NCBI GenBank assembly: GCA_902768985.1
Contig: CACXNA010000001.1
Coordinates: forward strand, 124,001-188,000
Direction: 5' to 3'
DNA length: 64,000 bases
From: an uncultured Bacteroidia bacterium
Lineage (GTDB): Bacteria; Bacteroidota; Bacteroidia; Bacteroidales; UBA932
Part shown: positions 41,485 through 50,466 of the stretch, in pieces
How positions within the stretch are numbered: position 1 is the stretch's first letter
Layout: every line of letters begins with the position of its first letter
Program-made: the position numbers and the translations under genes
Notes under the pieces: generated by a model
Told to the model about the DNA's origin: nothing
What the model saw: the letters and a program-made list of their open reading frames with translations, nothing else
Database searches by the model: none

Positions 41485-41668
41485 CCAGCCGGCGCGTGAG
41501 GTGCGCGGGAGCCTGTGGCCGTTTGCCTGCGCCGTCGGGGGCCGTGGGGAGCGTGTGCGGGGCGGCTGGCGCTATAGGCATTTGGCGGAATGGCGGCAGG
41601 GTGCTGGCGGACGGGCATTTTTCTGCCCGGACGTCAGCAGCCCTGCCGCCTCTGCCAGAAGCACCGGG
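41485..41668 (-). repeat. GC-rich long repeat, right copy (inverted)
   Basis: Reverse complement of the 33889-34068 repeat at roughly three bases in four. Together the copies form an inverted pair around the toxin-antitoxin and restriction genes. Confidence 0.7.
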
Positions 41669-41680
41669 TGGGACTATCTG

Positions 41681-41729
41681 ACAGGTGTCCATTAAATCGC
41701 CATTCTACGCGATATTTTAGGACACCTGT
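41681..41729 (+). repeat. ACAGGTGTCC palindromic element, right copy
   Basis: Perfect 10-base arms (ACAGGTGTCC at 41681-41690, complement at 41720-41729) enclose the same 23-base core as 35215-35237. Confidence 0.8.
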
Positions 41730-41954
41730 CGGCGTTTTGGGCCTTCTTAGGCGTTTTTCGGGAGGAGGTGTCCACCTTTTTTGCACCAAAGGCCGATTTT
41801 ATGGACACCTGTCATAAAATGAAAAGAAGCCGTCAGGTAACGGCTTTGAAAGTGGGGCTCGGACCAAATAATTGGGAGGGTTGTCATCCCTTCAAACGAA
41901 TTCCCCTTCGACGAATCCTGTTGCAAAGGTAGGGATATTTTCCGAAAAAGCAAC

Positions 41955-42983
41955 TTATCCCTTCTTGAAATGATCGAACCCCGGGGAGAGGGGGGAGGCG
42001 GTGCCGCGCCAGGTGATACGGGATTCCGGGTCAAGCCCGGAATGACTGGATCCTTCGACTGGCTCAGGATGACATTGCACGGAACGGCTGGATGTGACCT
42101 TGCCGATGACGAAGTGCGGGACGCTGAGGAGCATCTCGGCCTGCGGGGTGCAGGTGAAGAGGAGCTCGTAGTCCTCGCCGCCGGAGACGGCGAGGGCGAG
42201 GGGATCCCAGCCGAAGCGCTGGCAGCAGTGCTTCAGCGCGAGGGAGAGAGGGATCGCAGAGACGTCAATTTCGGCATTCATCCCCGATGCATCAAGAATA
42301 TGCTGCAGATCAGAACCGAGGCCGTCGGAGAGGTCCATCATGGCGTGCACGCCCAGGTTGAGGCGAAGCTCCTCGCCCTCCGGCACGCGCGGAACCGGGC
42401 GGTAGTGCCGGTCGATCAGGCGCTGCACCTCCACATCGCGCTCCACCCCTTCCAGGATGGCCTTCAGGCCGGCGGCGGAATCGCCCAGCGAACCGGTCAC
42501 GCAGATGACATCGCCCTTCTGGGCGTTGCTGCGCAGCCGGGCGCGCGCGTAAGGGCATTCGCCGAGAACGGTCACATTGATGCAGATCCGGTCCGGCGAG
42601 GCGGTGGTGTCGCCGCCGAGCAGGGGCGTTCCAAAGCGCTCAGAAATGTCGGCATAGCCGTGCATGAAAGCGTCGATCCAATCCGTGTCCAGGTCGGCGG
42701 GGAGGGCGAGGGAGAGGAAAGTGCCCGTGGGCTTGCCGCCCATCGCGGCGACGTCGCTGAGATTGACGGCGGCGGACTTCCAGCCGAGATCGTAAGGAGG
42801 AATCTCCTTGCGGAGGAAATGCGTACCTTCAATGAGCATGTCGCTGCTGACGAGGGTGTCGCGGCCGGTGGACTGGTGCAGCACGGCGCAATCGTCGCCG
42901 ATGCCCGTCACCCCGTCGGGGGCGCGGAAACGCGCCTGAATGCGCTCAATGAGGCCGAATTCGCCGAGTTCCGAAAGCTTCAT
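41955..42983 (-). CDS. thiL: thiamine-monophosphate kinase with repeat-derived insertion
   Basis: ThiL phosphorylates thiamine monophosphate to the active cofactor thiamine diphosphate. The motifs GIGDDCAV, DVAAMGGKP, LLGGDTTASP and LSDGLGSDL are those of the family, in order. Near the C-terminus, between FVIGKVTS and the expected ending SPGFDHF, about 20 residues (QCHPEPVEGSSHSGLDPES) come from two dispersed repeats, at about 42021-42085. The frame is kept and the normal end GFDHFKKG follows. It is the last gene of the tamB operon. Confidence 0.9.
   Translation of the reverse strand: MKLSELGEFGLIERIQARFRAPDGVTGIGDDCAVLHQSTGRDTLVSSDMLIEGTHFLRKEIPPYDLGWKSAAVNLSDVAAMGGKPTGTFLSLALPADLDTDWIDAFMHGYADISERFGTPLLGGDTTASPDRICINVTVLGECPYARARLRSNAQKGDVICVTGSLGDSAAGLKAILEGVERDVEVQRLIDRHYRPVPRVPEGEELRLNLGVHAMMDLSDGLGSDLQHILDASGMNAEIDVSAIPLSLALKHCCQRFGWDPLALAVSGGEDYELLFTCTPQAEMLLSVPHFVIGKVTSSRSVQCHPEPVEGSSHSGLDPESRITWRGTASPLSPGFDHFKKG
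42023..42075 (-). repeat. two fused dispersed repeats inside thiL
   Basis: A reverse GTCATTCCGGG..CCCGGAAT repeat (42023-42046) adjoins a GTCATCCTGAGCCAGTCGAA repeat (about 42051-42073, reverse). Both are read in frame in ThiL. Confidence 0.8.
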
Positions 42984-42989
42984 GACATT

Positions 42990-43856
42990 CTATTCGATAA
43001 CCAGCCCGTCGTAGGCCGGATGGACATGCGGCGGCAGCATGGCCGCAAAGGCCTCGTGCCGGGGCAGCAGGTGGGACAGGTGGGTGATGTAGGACTCGCG
43101 CGCGCCCACTTTCTCGAAGAAATCCAGGCACTCCTGCAGGGAGGGGTGGGAATGGTGCGGCTCGACCTTGACGCAGCCGAGGGTGACGAACTCCACGCCG
43201 CGCAGCTTCTCCAGCTCCGCCTCGCTGTCCAGCATCTTAATATCAGTAAGATAGGCAATGTTGCCGAAGCGGTAACCCAGCACGGAAAGCTTCTTCTCGA
43301 GGTGGTGCCAGCCGTGGATCGGGACCACCTCGACGGTGGCGTCCGGGGCCGGATGCGGCGGCAGATGATGATAGCCGAAGCCGCGCTCCCACTCCAGGAT
43401 CTCCTCATTGGCATTCGAGTGAACGGTAAAAGGCTGGGTAGGGTCGATATGATGCACGTGCCATTCCGGCGCGCCGGGATACTTCTCCTCCGCGAAGGCG
43501 TAGCCGTACTCGCGGCGGAGCGTATTCTCCACGTAAGGTTCGCACCAGATGTTGACGGGGTGCCGCTCCGCGAGGTTGAATGCGCGGGTGTCGTCGAGCC
43601 CGCCCGTATGGTCCTTGTGATTGTGTGTCAAAAGGATGGCGTCAAGGTGATGCACGTTCTGCCGCAACATCTGGGCGCGGAAATCGGGGCCGGCGTCCAC
43701 CAGGATCGTCAGGCCGCCGTACTCGACCAGGGCCGAGGCGCGCAGGCGCTTGTCGCGCGGGTCGGCCGAGCGGCACACCTCGCAGTCGCAGGCGACCATA
43801 GGGACGCCGTTGGAAGTTCCTGTGCCGAGAAAGGTCAGTTTTGCTTTCTGCTCCAT
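42990..43856 (-). CDS. MBL-fold metal-dependent hydrolase
   Basis: This 288-residue protein is a metallo-beta-lactamase-fold hydrolase, close in style to PhnP-type phosphodiesterases. It has FLGTGTSNGVP at the start, the metal motif THNHKDH near residue 80, and a cysteine-rich CDCEVCRSAD. The substrate is unknown, a cyclic phosphate ester being one option. I start at ATG 43856 (MEQKAKLTFLG); the frame extends upstream into mtaB but without conservation. It lies two bases after mtaB and six before thiL. Confidence 0.85.
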   Translation of the reverse strand: MEQKAKLTFLGTGTSNGVPMVACDCEVCRSADPRDKRLRASALVEYGGLTILVDAGPDFRAQMLRQNVHHLDAILLTHNHKDHTGGLDDTRAFNLAERHPVNIWCEPYVENTLRREYGYAFAEEKYPGAPEWHVHHIDPTQPFTVHSNANEEILEWERGFGYHHLPPHPAPDATVEVVPIHGWHHLEKKLSVLGYRFGNIAYLTDIKMLDSEAELEKLRGVEFVTLGCVKVEPHHSHPSLQECLDFFEKVGARESYITHLSHLLPRHEAFAAMLPPHVHPAYDGLVIE

Positions 43857-43858
43857 AA

Positions 43859-45112
43859 TCAATCTATTACAATGTCCGCCAGCGTGCCGACGAGCGCCGG
43901 GTCGTAGGGACGCGAGATGCGGATGTAGTTGCCGGTATAACCCTCCATCATCCCGTCGTGGACGGTGGATTCCCAAAGCACGCGCTCGTGCACGCCGCGG
44001 TTCTTCGCGCGGAAATCCGCGTGCAGCTTGCGGCAGAGCTCCTCCAGCACCGCCACGCGGTGCTTCTTGGTGGCCTCGTCTACCTGGCCGGGCATATCCG
44101 CCGCGGGCGTGCCGGGGCGGCGGGAGTAGGGGAAGACGTGGATGAAGGCCGGGTGAATGCGCTCGATGAAATTGAACGTCTCCTTGAAAAGCTCCTGCGT
44201 CTCGCCGGGCAGGCCGACCATCACGTCGATGCCGAAGAAGACCTTCGGCGCGCCCGGGCGCTCCATCTTGCGGCGTATCATTTCAATTCGCTCCGCGAAA
44301 AATGCGGTGTCGTAGTGGCGTCCCATGCGCTCCAGCAGGGTGTCGGCGCCGGTCTGCAGGGGGATGTGGAAATGCGGCTGGAACTTCGTCCCGGACGCGA
44401 TCCAGTCCACGATTTCCTCCGTCAGGAGGTTGGGCTCGATGCTCGAGATGCGGTAGCGCTCGATGCCCTCGACGGCGTCGAGGGCCTTCAGCAGATCGAG
44501 GAACGATTCGCCGGTCGTCCGGCCGAAATCGCCCGTATTCACGCCCGTGAGCACGATCTCGCGCACGCCTTCGGCGGCGATCTTCTCCGCGTTGCGCACG
44601 CACTCGGCGATGGGCAGGTTGCGGCTCTCCCCGCGAGCGTAGGGGACCGTGCAGTATTTGCAAAAGTTGTTGCACCCGTCTTGTACCTTCAGGAAGGCGC
44701 GGGTGCGGGATTCGGCAGCTGAGAAGGCGGAAAAGACGGTCGATGCCGCCTGGGGGACGGCGGGGGCCGGCAAACCCAGGAGTGCGAGGGTTTCGGCAAC
44801 CACAAGGCCCTTCTCCTTCGCGCCGAACACGCGCGAGACGCCTTCGATCCGCTCGATCTCGGCGCGCCGCAGTTCGGCGCTGCAGCCCGTCACGACGATG
44901 CGCGCCTCCGGGTGGAGGCGGTGCATCTTGCGCACCAGGTTGCGGGATTTGCTGTCCGCCGTGGCGGTGACGGAGCAGGTATTGATCAGGCACACGTCCG
45001 CCGCCTGGCCCCAGGGAACGACTTCCAGCCCCGCGGCGATGAAGCCGCGTTCGTAGGTCGCCGTCTCGGCGAAATTGAGCTTGCAGCCCAGGGTCAGCAG
45101 CGCGATCTTCAT
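43859..45112 (-). CDS. mtaB: tRNA (t6A37) methylthiotransferase
   Basis: MtaB adds a methylthio group to t6A37 in tRNA, a radical-SAM reaction. The N-terminal cluster cysteines are in TLGCKLN, NTCSVT and TGCSAE, and the radical-SAM motif is CNNFCKYC near residue 150. The C-terminal TRAM-like tail is short. At 417 residues it fits MtaB rather than RimO or MiaB. t6A itself is made by TsaD, which is encoded a few kilobases away at 50467, so both steps of this modification lie in the window. Confidence 0.9.
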   Translation of the reverse strand: MKIALLTLGCKLNFAETATYERGFIAAGLEVVPWGQAADVCLINTCSVTATADSKSRNLVRKMHRLHPEARIVVTGCSAELRRAEIERIEGVSRVFGAKEKGLVVAETLALLGLPAPAVPQAASTVFSAFSAAESRTRAFLKVQDGCNNFCKYCTVPYARGESRNLPIAECVRNAEKIAAEGVREIVLTGVNTGDFGRTTGESFLDLLKALDAVEGIERYRISSIEPNLLTEEIVDWIASGTKFQPHFHIPLQTGADTLLERMGRHYDTAFFAERIEMIRRKMERPGAPKVFFGIDVMVGLPGETQELFKETFNFIERIHPAFIHVFPYSRRPGTPAADMPGQVDEATKKHRVAVLEELCRKLHADFRAKNRGVHERVLWESTVHDGMMEGYTGNYIRISRPYDPALVGTLADIVID

Positions 45113-45115
45113 GGC

Positions 45116-45862
45116 TTAGGCGAGGAGGATGAAGACGCAGGGGCGTTTGCCGATAGGAGATTCCGGGTCAAGCCCGGAATGACTGTTTGGATGCCCGGAA
45201 TGACTGTTTTTACGCCAATCAGAAATTGACTTCGTACGGATGAACTGCGTCGGAAGGGTGATGTCCGCCGCCACGCAAAGCTGCGTGGTGGGGGAGAGAA
45301 TCTGCAGCATGTCCGCGAGCAGGGCGTCGTTGCGATAGGGCGTCTCGATGAGAATCTGGCTCTGATTCAGGGTGCGGGACTGCTTCTCCAGCTCCTTGAG
45401 CGCCGCGCGGCGCTCGTCGGTCTTGGCGGGGATGTAGCCGCGGAAGGCGAACGATTGGCCGTTCAGGCCGGAGGCCATCAGGGCGAGCATCAGCGAGGAG
45501 GGACCCACCAGGGGGACCACCTCGATGCCGTGGCGATGGCAGAGCGCCACGAGCGCGGCGCCGGGGTCGGCCACGGCCGGCAGGCCCGCCTCGGACATCA
45601 GGCCGACGTCCTGCCCGTCGAAGAGGGGCAGCAGGGCCTCCACTTCGGCCGGGGTGGTGTGCTCATTGAGTTCATGTAGATCCAGCTCGTCGATGTGCCC
45701 GCGCAGGCCGTAACGGGACAGGAAGCGGCGGGCGGTGCGAAGTTCTTCAACGACGAAGCAATGCAGGCCGCAGGCCGTCTCCAGGACGCTCTGCGGCAGG
45801 CACGCAGCCGGCTCGGTGTCACCGAGCGGCGTTGGGATCAGATACAGTTTCCCCGGATTCAT
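45116..45862 (-). CDS. RsmI-like SAM-dependent methyltransferase with repeat-derived insertion
   Basis: The protein belongs to the tetrapyrrole-methylase fold RsmI/YraL family (16S rRNA 2'-O-methylation in the best-known member). It opens MNPGKLYLIPTPLGD and has MSEAGLPAVADPG and VGPSSLMLALMASGLNGQ. The C-terminal ending IGKRPCVFILLA matches the family end, but just before it a dispersed repeat contributes about 17 residues (SHSGHPNSHSGLDPES) in frame. I start at ATG 45862, 51 bases into the longer frame. It overlaps the tamB 3' end by 44 bases. Confidence 0.85.
   Translation of the reverse strand: MNPGKLYLIPTPLGDTEPAACLPQSVLETACGLHCFVVEELRTARRFLSRYGLRGHIDELDLHELNEHTTPAEVEALLPLFDGQDVGLMSEAGLPAVADPGAALVALCHRHGIEVVPLVGPSSLMLALMASGLNGQSFAFRGYIPAKTDERRAALKELEKQSRTLNQSQILIETPYRNDALLADMLQILSPTTQLCVAADITLPTQFIRTKSISDWRKNSHSGHPNSHSGLDPESPIGKRPCVFILLA
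45153..45206 (-). repeat. dispersed repeat inside the RsmI-like gene
   Basis: A full reverse GTCATTCCGGG..CCCGGAATC copy (45159-45184) and a shorter partial copy (about 45193-45204), both read in frame. Confidence 0.85.
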
Positions 45863-48800
45863 TTTCAATCTGGATAATGACTTGCTCGGCGAACTTCTCC
45901 GCTTCCAGTTCATCGAGCTGCTGGCGCTTCTTCTTGGGGATGAACAGGCTGCGGGTGAAGTCCGCGAAGGACTTGTATTCTTTCTGGAAGCTGACGCCTA
46001 TGCCGTTTCGCTGCGAGAAGTCGAGGTAGCTCGTGAACTCATCGGCGGAGTGGGAGAAGACGTTGAAGCGGAATTTACCCTCCTCGTCGAGTTTGACCGA
46101 CAGGTCGACGTCGCCGGAGAAGTCGCCGCCGGCGCTACCCGTCGAATACTGGCGGTTACCGAAGTTGCCGCTGAGGATGACGCGGCTGTCGAAGAGCTCG
46201 GTGGACACCGAGATGTCGAAGAGGTTCTCGCCGGTACGCATCTCCTGGTAGCCGAATCCCACGTCGACCGGGATCTTGAAACGCTGGAGGATGTTGTTGA
46301 GCTGGCCGGACATGATTTCCATCACGTTGGAGTACAGCAGGGCGGTCTGGTTGAAGACGCCGGAGTTCTCGTCGGGCAGGAAGGTGCCGAGCAGCAGGAG
46401 GGACACGAACTGTTTCTGGACCTTGTCGCTCGTGCTCAGGGCCGATTCGACGGCCATGCGCGTGGTCGGATCCAGGTCGGGCACCTCGATCGAAAGGTTG
46501 AGCTTGGGGGCGCGCAGGCGGTCGCCCACGTTGATGACGCAGTTGACCGGGCGGCGCGACAGGTTGCCCGTGCCCAGCATCGGGTCGAGCGAGGCGCGCA
46601 GGCCGTAGGTTGCATTGATGTCCAGCTCGGTGTTCATCACGTCGCCGTTGAACTTGACGGAGCTGCCGCGCTGGACGGAGAAGTTCTTGGACAGGAGGCC
46701 CGGGAGGACGAACTGGTAGGTTCCTTCGCTGATGTTGTAGTCGCCGTTCAGGTCGAAAATGGCCCGGGACGGGCGCAGGGTGAGGGTTACGGTGCCCTGG
46801 CCGCTGACGGACGCCACGTTGCCGGCTTCCTTGTCGATTTCCACGAAGGCGTTGACGCTCGGCTGGATGGTCACCCGGCCGCGGATGGTGATGTCCGACG
46901 GCGTGACTTCCTTCTTCTTCATGTTGGCGAGCATCTCTTCGTACGGGTCGAGCTCGCGAACCGGCTGCGTGAAGGTCAGCAGCTTGCGGCCGTTGCCGCC
47001 CGCCGAGGAGGCGGTGCTGGCGGACGGGGAGATGTGCACCTCGCCGGGGCCGGAGGTATTGATATCCGCATCCACGTTGAGCGTCGTCAGCGGGCCGCGG
47101 GCGTTGGCGGAACCCGAGGCGCGCAGGAAGCCGTAGTAGGAGACGCCGGGCCGTTCCGGCGCATCCAGGACCTTCAGGTTGCTGAGCTGCACGCGGCCGT
47201 CGACCGTGAAATCTTTCAGGTGCTGGTAGCGCAGGGCACCGTCGAGGGACATACTGCCGCCGTCGTCGTCCAGGATGGCCACGTGGTCCATGTAGACGCC
47301 GTTCTGGTCGACCCGGAGCGGGCCGCTGACAGTGTAGGTGACGCCGGTGAGCCCGACCCGGGCGTAGGCGTCGTCGATGTGCAGGTCGTCGCTATAAGGG
47401 ATGAGGTCGTCCGGCGAACCGGTCACGCTGATGTTGCCGCTGATGCCGCCGCCCAGCTCCGTGATGGCGTCGGGCAGGAAGGCGGAGGCGACGGCCAGCG
47501 GGAAGCGATCCAGCGCGGCGTGGAGGTCGAGGCGCTTCTCCTGCAGGAAATAGTTGCCGCCGACGCGGAGGGCGTCACGCCCGTCGATATGGTCAACCAG
47601 GTTGATGCCGAGGTTCTTGCCTTCGTTCTGCCACTGGCTGGACAGGGAGATGGTGCCGGCATCGGCGCCGGAGAGGCGCAGGGTGTCGAGGCGGAAGTCC
47701 ATTTCCATGCCCATGGCCTTCTCCGGACCGGAGGTGACGACGGCCTGGCCGTTCATCAGGCCCTCGATGTGGAACTGCTCCGGCAGGAACTGGTTGACGA
47801 GCGCCAGGTCGAAGCGGTCCATGTGCAGGGCGAGGGTGTCGCTGTGGTTCGGGGAGAAACCGCCGTCCACTTCCAGGCGCTGCAATCCGTTGCTGATCAG
47901 GAAATGGTCCAGCAGGATGTCGTTGCCGTGCTTGATGATGTCGGCCGGGGCGAAGGTCCAGGTGTTCTCGCCCATCATGATGTACGAGCCGACCGGGTGC
48001 GCCTGGATGACCAGCTCGCCGTCCTGCTCGTCCCGGAACATGCTGCCTTCGAGGTTGACGGTAGCTTCGCCGCCCGTGCCGGAGAAATTATCATAATGGA
48101 CGCCCAGGGAGAGGGCGTTGTCGTCCGCGCCGAGCGTGATGGCGGGGTTGAGCACGGCCAGCGTGCCGGCCCGCAGCTCCGTGCTGATGATGTTGGCCAG
48201 CAGGGCGCCGTTCCGGTTGTCGAAGAGGAGGTTGACGTTGCGGAGATAATTCTTGCCGAAGGCGACGCGGTCGGAACTGATGCGGCCGTCCAACCGGCCC
48301 TGGTCCGTCGTGGACAGGGACAGGGTGGTGTTGTCCGCGATGTAGGCGCCGGGCACGAAGATGGACATCAGGTCACGCGTGTCGTGGAAGATGGCATCCA
48401 CGGTGTAGTTGCCGCAGCCGTTCTGTTCGAATTCGTCCGTAAAGAGGGCGTAGAGATCGCGGCGTACGGTGATTTCCTGCAGGTCCCGGGCGAATTGCGT
48501 GACGGGGCGGTCGCCCTGGAAGCGCGCTTCGAGGAAGGGGGCGTCCAGGCTGATCTCCTGCCAGGTCCCATCCGTGCGGGCGTTGACCTGCAGGTCGCCG
48601 ATCCGGTGCGTGCCTTCCTTGTCCGTCAGGCTGAGGCCTTCCAGCCGGACGCTGCCGTCGAAACGCTCGTCGAGGCGGACCAGGTCCGCGTGCAGGCCGG
48701 TGGCGACACGGGACAGCTTGCCGCCGGCGTCTACGCCGAAGGCGGCCAGATTGGCATCTGCAATCTGCCCGTCCACGCGGTAGCGGGCCCGGCCGTTCTT

Positions 48801-50405
48801 CGGCTTCAGGTCCAGCATGCCGGTCAGGTCGAGGCGCAGCAGGGGATCGTCGCTCTGGATGCGGCCGGCGGCCGTATCGTCGTGCAGCGAACCGATGACG
48901 CGGATATTGTGGATGTCATGCCCGAGGGCATGGATGCGGTCGATGAAGAGGGAGTCCAGGGTGGCTTCCGGCAGGCCACCGCCGTCGGCGAGGACGGCAT
49001 GGACGCGGGTCCGCAGCGTGGCGGTGCCGAGGACGTCGACGCCCAGGATGTCGCCGAGGTCCAGTTCGTGGGTCGCCAGGTTCAGCGCGAGCTCGATCGG
49101 ACGGACCGGATCCACCGCGTTGCGGATCGATCCCGTGAGGTTGAATGCGCCGGAGGGGCTTTGCATCTGGATGTCGAGGTCCAGATCGTTGAACGGACCC
49201 GTCGCTTCGACCTGGAGGGTCAGCGGGATGTTGTGGGCGATGGAACTGAAATCCGGAGCGGGTTTCTCAGGGGTGAGGCCGCCGAGGAAGCGCGAGAAGC
49301 CCGTGGTCGTGCCCGTCAGGTCCTGGAGCTGGGCGTCCAGCGTGGCCACCTGGATGTCAGGCAGGCCGTAGAGGTGGGCGTTCGCGGTGGCGGAGACGTT
49401 GGAGTAAGTCTCAGCGAAGACCAGGCGGTCGACGGTCATGTCGCATACGGGTCCTTCCACATGGCCGCGGCGGATCTCCATGACCGTCGGGCTGTCGATA
49501 AAGCTTCCGGAGAAATAGGCCAGGGTCTGCAGCGCGCAGCGCGAGCGCTGCAGGTCGCATTCGATGGGGACCGCGTTGACAAAATCGCCGAGATCCTTCG
49601 TCGATTCGTATTTCAGGGACAGGGCGCGGATGTGAATGTCCGACCAGGCGTCGCGCAGGACGAAGTCTTCGAACAGGGCGCCGTCCACGAAGCCGAACTC
49701 GCAGCTGGACGTGAGATTCTCGATCACGTAGCCGGACTTCTCCCGGGCGGTCAGGCGCTCGATGTCGCCGCGGATCTTGGCGTCGGCGATGGCGAATTTA
49801 TAGGCTGTGAGGTCCAGGGTGATGTCCAGGTCGTCGAAGTTGACCCCGAAGCCTTTGTACGTGCCGTGGTCGGGGAGGAAGCTGTTCATTCGGAAGCGGA
49901 AATCCTTGATACGCAGCTTCTTGATATCGAAAACATTGTCCCGGGACGGGGGCGCGTCGCTCGCTTGCAGGTGGAAAATACGGGAGAGGTTGTCGTGGTA
50001 TTCCTCGCCGGGTTCGCTGACCAGGTGGAAGCTGCCGCCCTCGATGGTGACGCGGCCCATGTGCAGACCCTCCTTGCGGAACAAACCGCTCAGGCCGAAG
50101 GTGGCCGTGAGCTTGTCGATGTGGGCGACGGTGTCGGCCGGAGCCCAGCCGCGGCCGTTGATGTCTTCTGCGTAGGGATGCGTGTCGATCAGCTTGAGGT
50201 TGCGGATGACGATCACGCCGGAGGTCATGACCTTGATCTCGTCGTACTGCACACGGCCGTCCATGATGGCAGCGAGCTGGTTGAGCGCGAATTTGGACAG
50301 GCGGGTCTGGACCAAAGGGGTCTGAATGGCGACGATAAACGCCATGAGCAGCACTGCCAGCAAGCCGACAATGCGCGCGATGATATATCCCTTTTTCCTG
50401 TACAT
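45819..50405 (-). CDS. TamB-family (DUF490) envelope protein
   Basis: This 1528-residue protein begins with a single N-terminal membrane segment (residues about 8-28) and then runs as a long beta-rich repeat, with the DUF490-type C-terminal region around residues 1100-1450. TamB-like proteins span the periplasm and help move outer-membrane proteins or lipids. It is the first gene of a minus-strand operon (rsmI-like, mtaB, MBL hydrolase, thiL). Its -7 box is TATATTTG, which faces the tsaD promoter. The final 44 bases overlap the next gene. Confidence 0.85.
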   Translation of the reverse strand: MYRKKGYIIARIVGLLAVLLMAFIVAIQTPLVQTRLSKFALNQLAAIMDGRVQYDEIKVMTSGVIVIRNLKLIDTHPYAEDINGRGWAPADTVAHIDKLTATFGLSGLFRKEGLHMGRVTIEGGSFHLVSEPGEEYHDNLSRIFHLQASDAPPSRDNVFDIKKLRIKDFRFRMNSFLPDHGTYKGFGVNFDDLDITLDLTAYKFAIADAKIRGDIERLTAREKSGYVIENLTSSCEFGFVDGALFEDFVLRDAWSDIHIRALSLKYESTKDLGDFVNAVPIECDLQRSRCALQTLAYFSGSFIDSPTVMEIRRGHVEGPVCDMTVDRLVFAETYSNVSATANAHLYGLPDIQVATLDAQLQDLTGTTTGFSRFLGGLTPEKPAPDFSSIAHNIPLTLQVEATGPFNDLDLDIQMQSPSGAFNLTGSIRNAVDPVRPIELALNLATHELDLGDILGVDVLGTATLRTRVHAVLADGGGLPEATLDSLFIDRIHALGHDIHNIRVIGSLHDDTAAGRIQSDDPLLRLDLTGMLDLKPKNGRARYRVDGQIADANLAAFGVDAGGKLSRVATGLHADLVRLDERFDGSVRLEGLSLTDKEGTHRIGDLQVNARTDGTWQEISLDAPFLEARFQGDRPVTQFARDLQEITVRRDLYALFTDEFEQNGCGNYTVDAIFHDTRDLMSIFVPGAYIADNTTLSLSTTDQGRLDGRISSDRVAFGKNYLRNVNLLFDNRNGALLANIISTELRAGTLAVLNPAITLGADDNALSLGVHYDNFSGTGGEATVNLEGSMFRDEQDGELVIQAHPVGSYIMMGENTWTFAPADIIKHGNDILLDHFLISNGLQRLEVDGGFSPNHSDTLALHMDRFDLALVNQFLPEQFHIEGLMNGQAVVTSGPEKAMGMEMDFRLDTLRLSGADAGTISLSSQWQNEGKNLGINLVDHIDGRDALRVGGNYFLQEKRLDLHAALDRFPLAVASAFLPDAITELGGGISGNISVTGSPDDLIPYSDDLHIDDAYARVGLTGVTYTVSGPLRVDQNGVYMDHVAILDDDGGSMSLDGALRYQHLKDFTVDGRVQLSNLKVLDAPERPGVSYYGFLRASGSANARGPLTTLNVDADINTSGPGEVHISPSASTASSAGGNGRKLLTFTQPVRELDPYEEMLANMKKKEVTPSDITIRGRVTIQPSVNAFVEIDKEAGNVASVSGQGTVTLTLRPSRAIFDLNGDYNISEGTYQFVLPGLLSKNFSVQRGSSVKFNGDVMNTELDINATYGLRASLDPMLGTGNLSRRPVNCVINVGDRLRAPKLNLSIEVPDLDPTTRMAVESALSTSDKVQKQFVSLLLLGTFLPDENSGVFNQTALLYSNVMEIMSGQLNNILQRFKIPVDVGFGYQEMRTGENLFDISVSTELFDSRVILSGNFGNRQYSTGSAGGDFSGDVDLSVKLDEEGKFRFNVFSHSADEFTSYLDFSQRNGIGVSFQKEYKSFADFTRSLFIPKKKRQQLDELEAEKFAEQVIIQIENESGETVSDPNAAR

Positions 50406-50420
50406 GTGCGATGTAATCTA

Positions 50421-50428
50421 CAAATATA
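50421..50428 (-). promoter_or_regulatory. -7 box for the tamB operon
   Basis: Minus-strand TATATTTG matches TAnnTTTG exactly, 16 bases upstream of the ATG at 50405. It lies 12 bases from the divergent tsaD -7 box, so both promoters share a very short spacer. Confidence 0.65.
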
Positions 50429-50439
50429 AGAAATATCCG

Positions 50440-50447
50440 TATCTTTG
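50440..50447 (+). promoter_or_regulatory. -7 box for tsaD
   Basis: TATCTTTG matches TAnnTTTG; the tsaD ATG is at 50467. Confidence 0.65.
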
Positions 50448-50466
50448 TCGAATAAATGTGTATCAA

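Larger units (their letters stand above)
41381..41954. other. repeat-rich intergenic region after the Mod gene
   Basis: No gene is supported. The region holds the inverted GC-rich repeat (41485-41668), the palindromic element (41681-41729) and a further AGGTGTCCA/TGGACACCT arm pair near 41767-41812. It marks the right edge of the island and separates it from the minus-strand thiL operon. Confidence 0.7.

Noticed and set aside
41934-41941. Minus-strand TACCTTTG resembling a -7 box
   Set aside because: It points into gene-free repeat DNA; no gene follows it before the end of the Mod gene.
45735-50429. Long plus-strand frame (about 1560 codons) opposite the TamB-family gene
   Set aside because: Shadow frame produced by the base composition of the true minus-strand gene, with no recognisable family.
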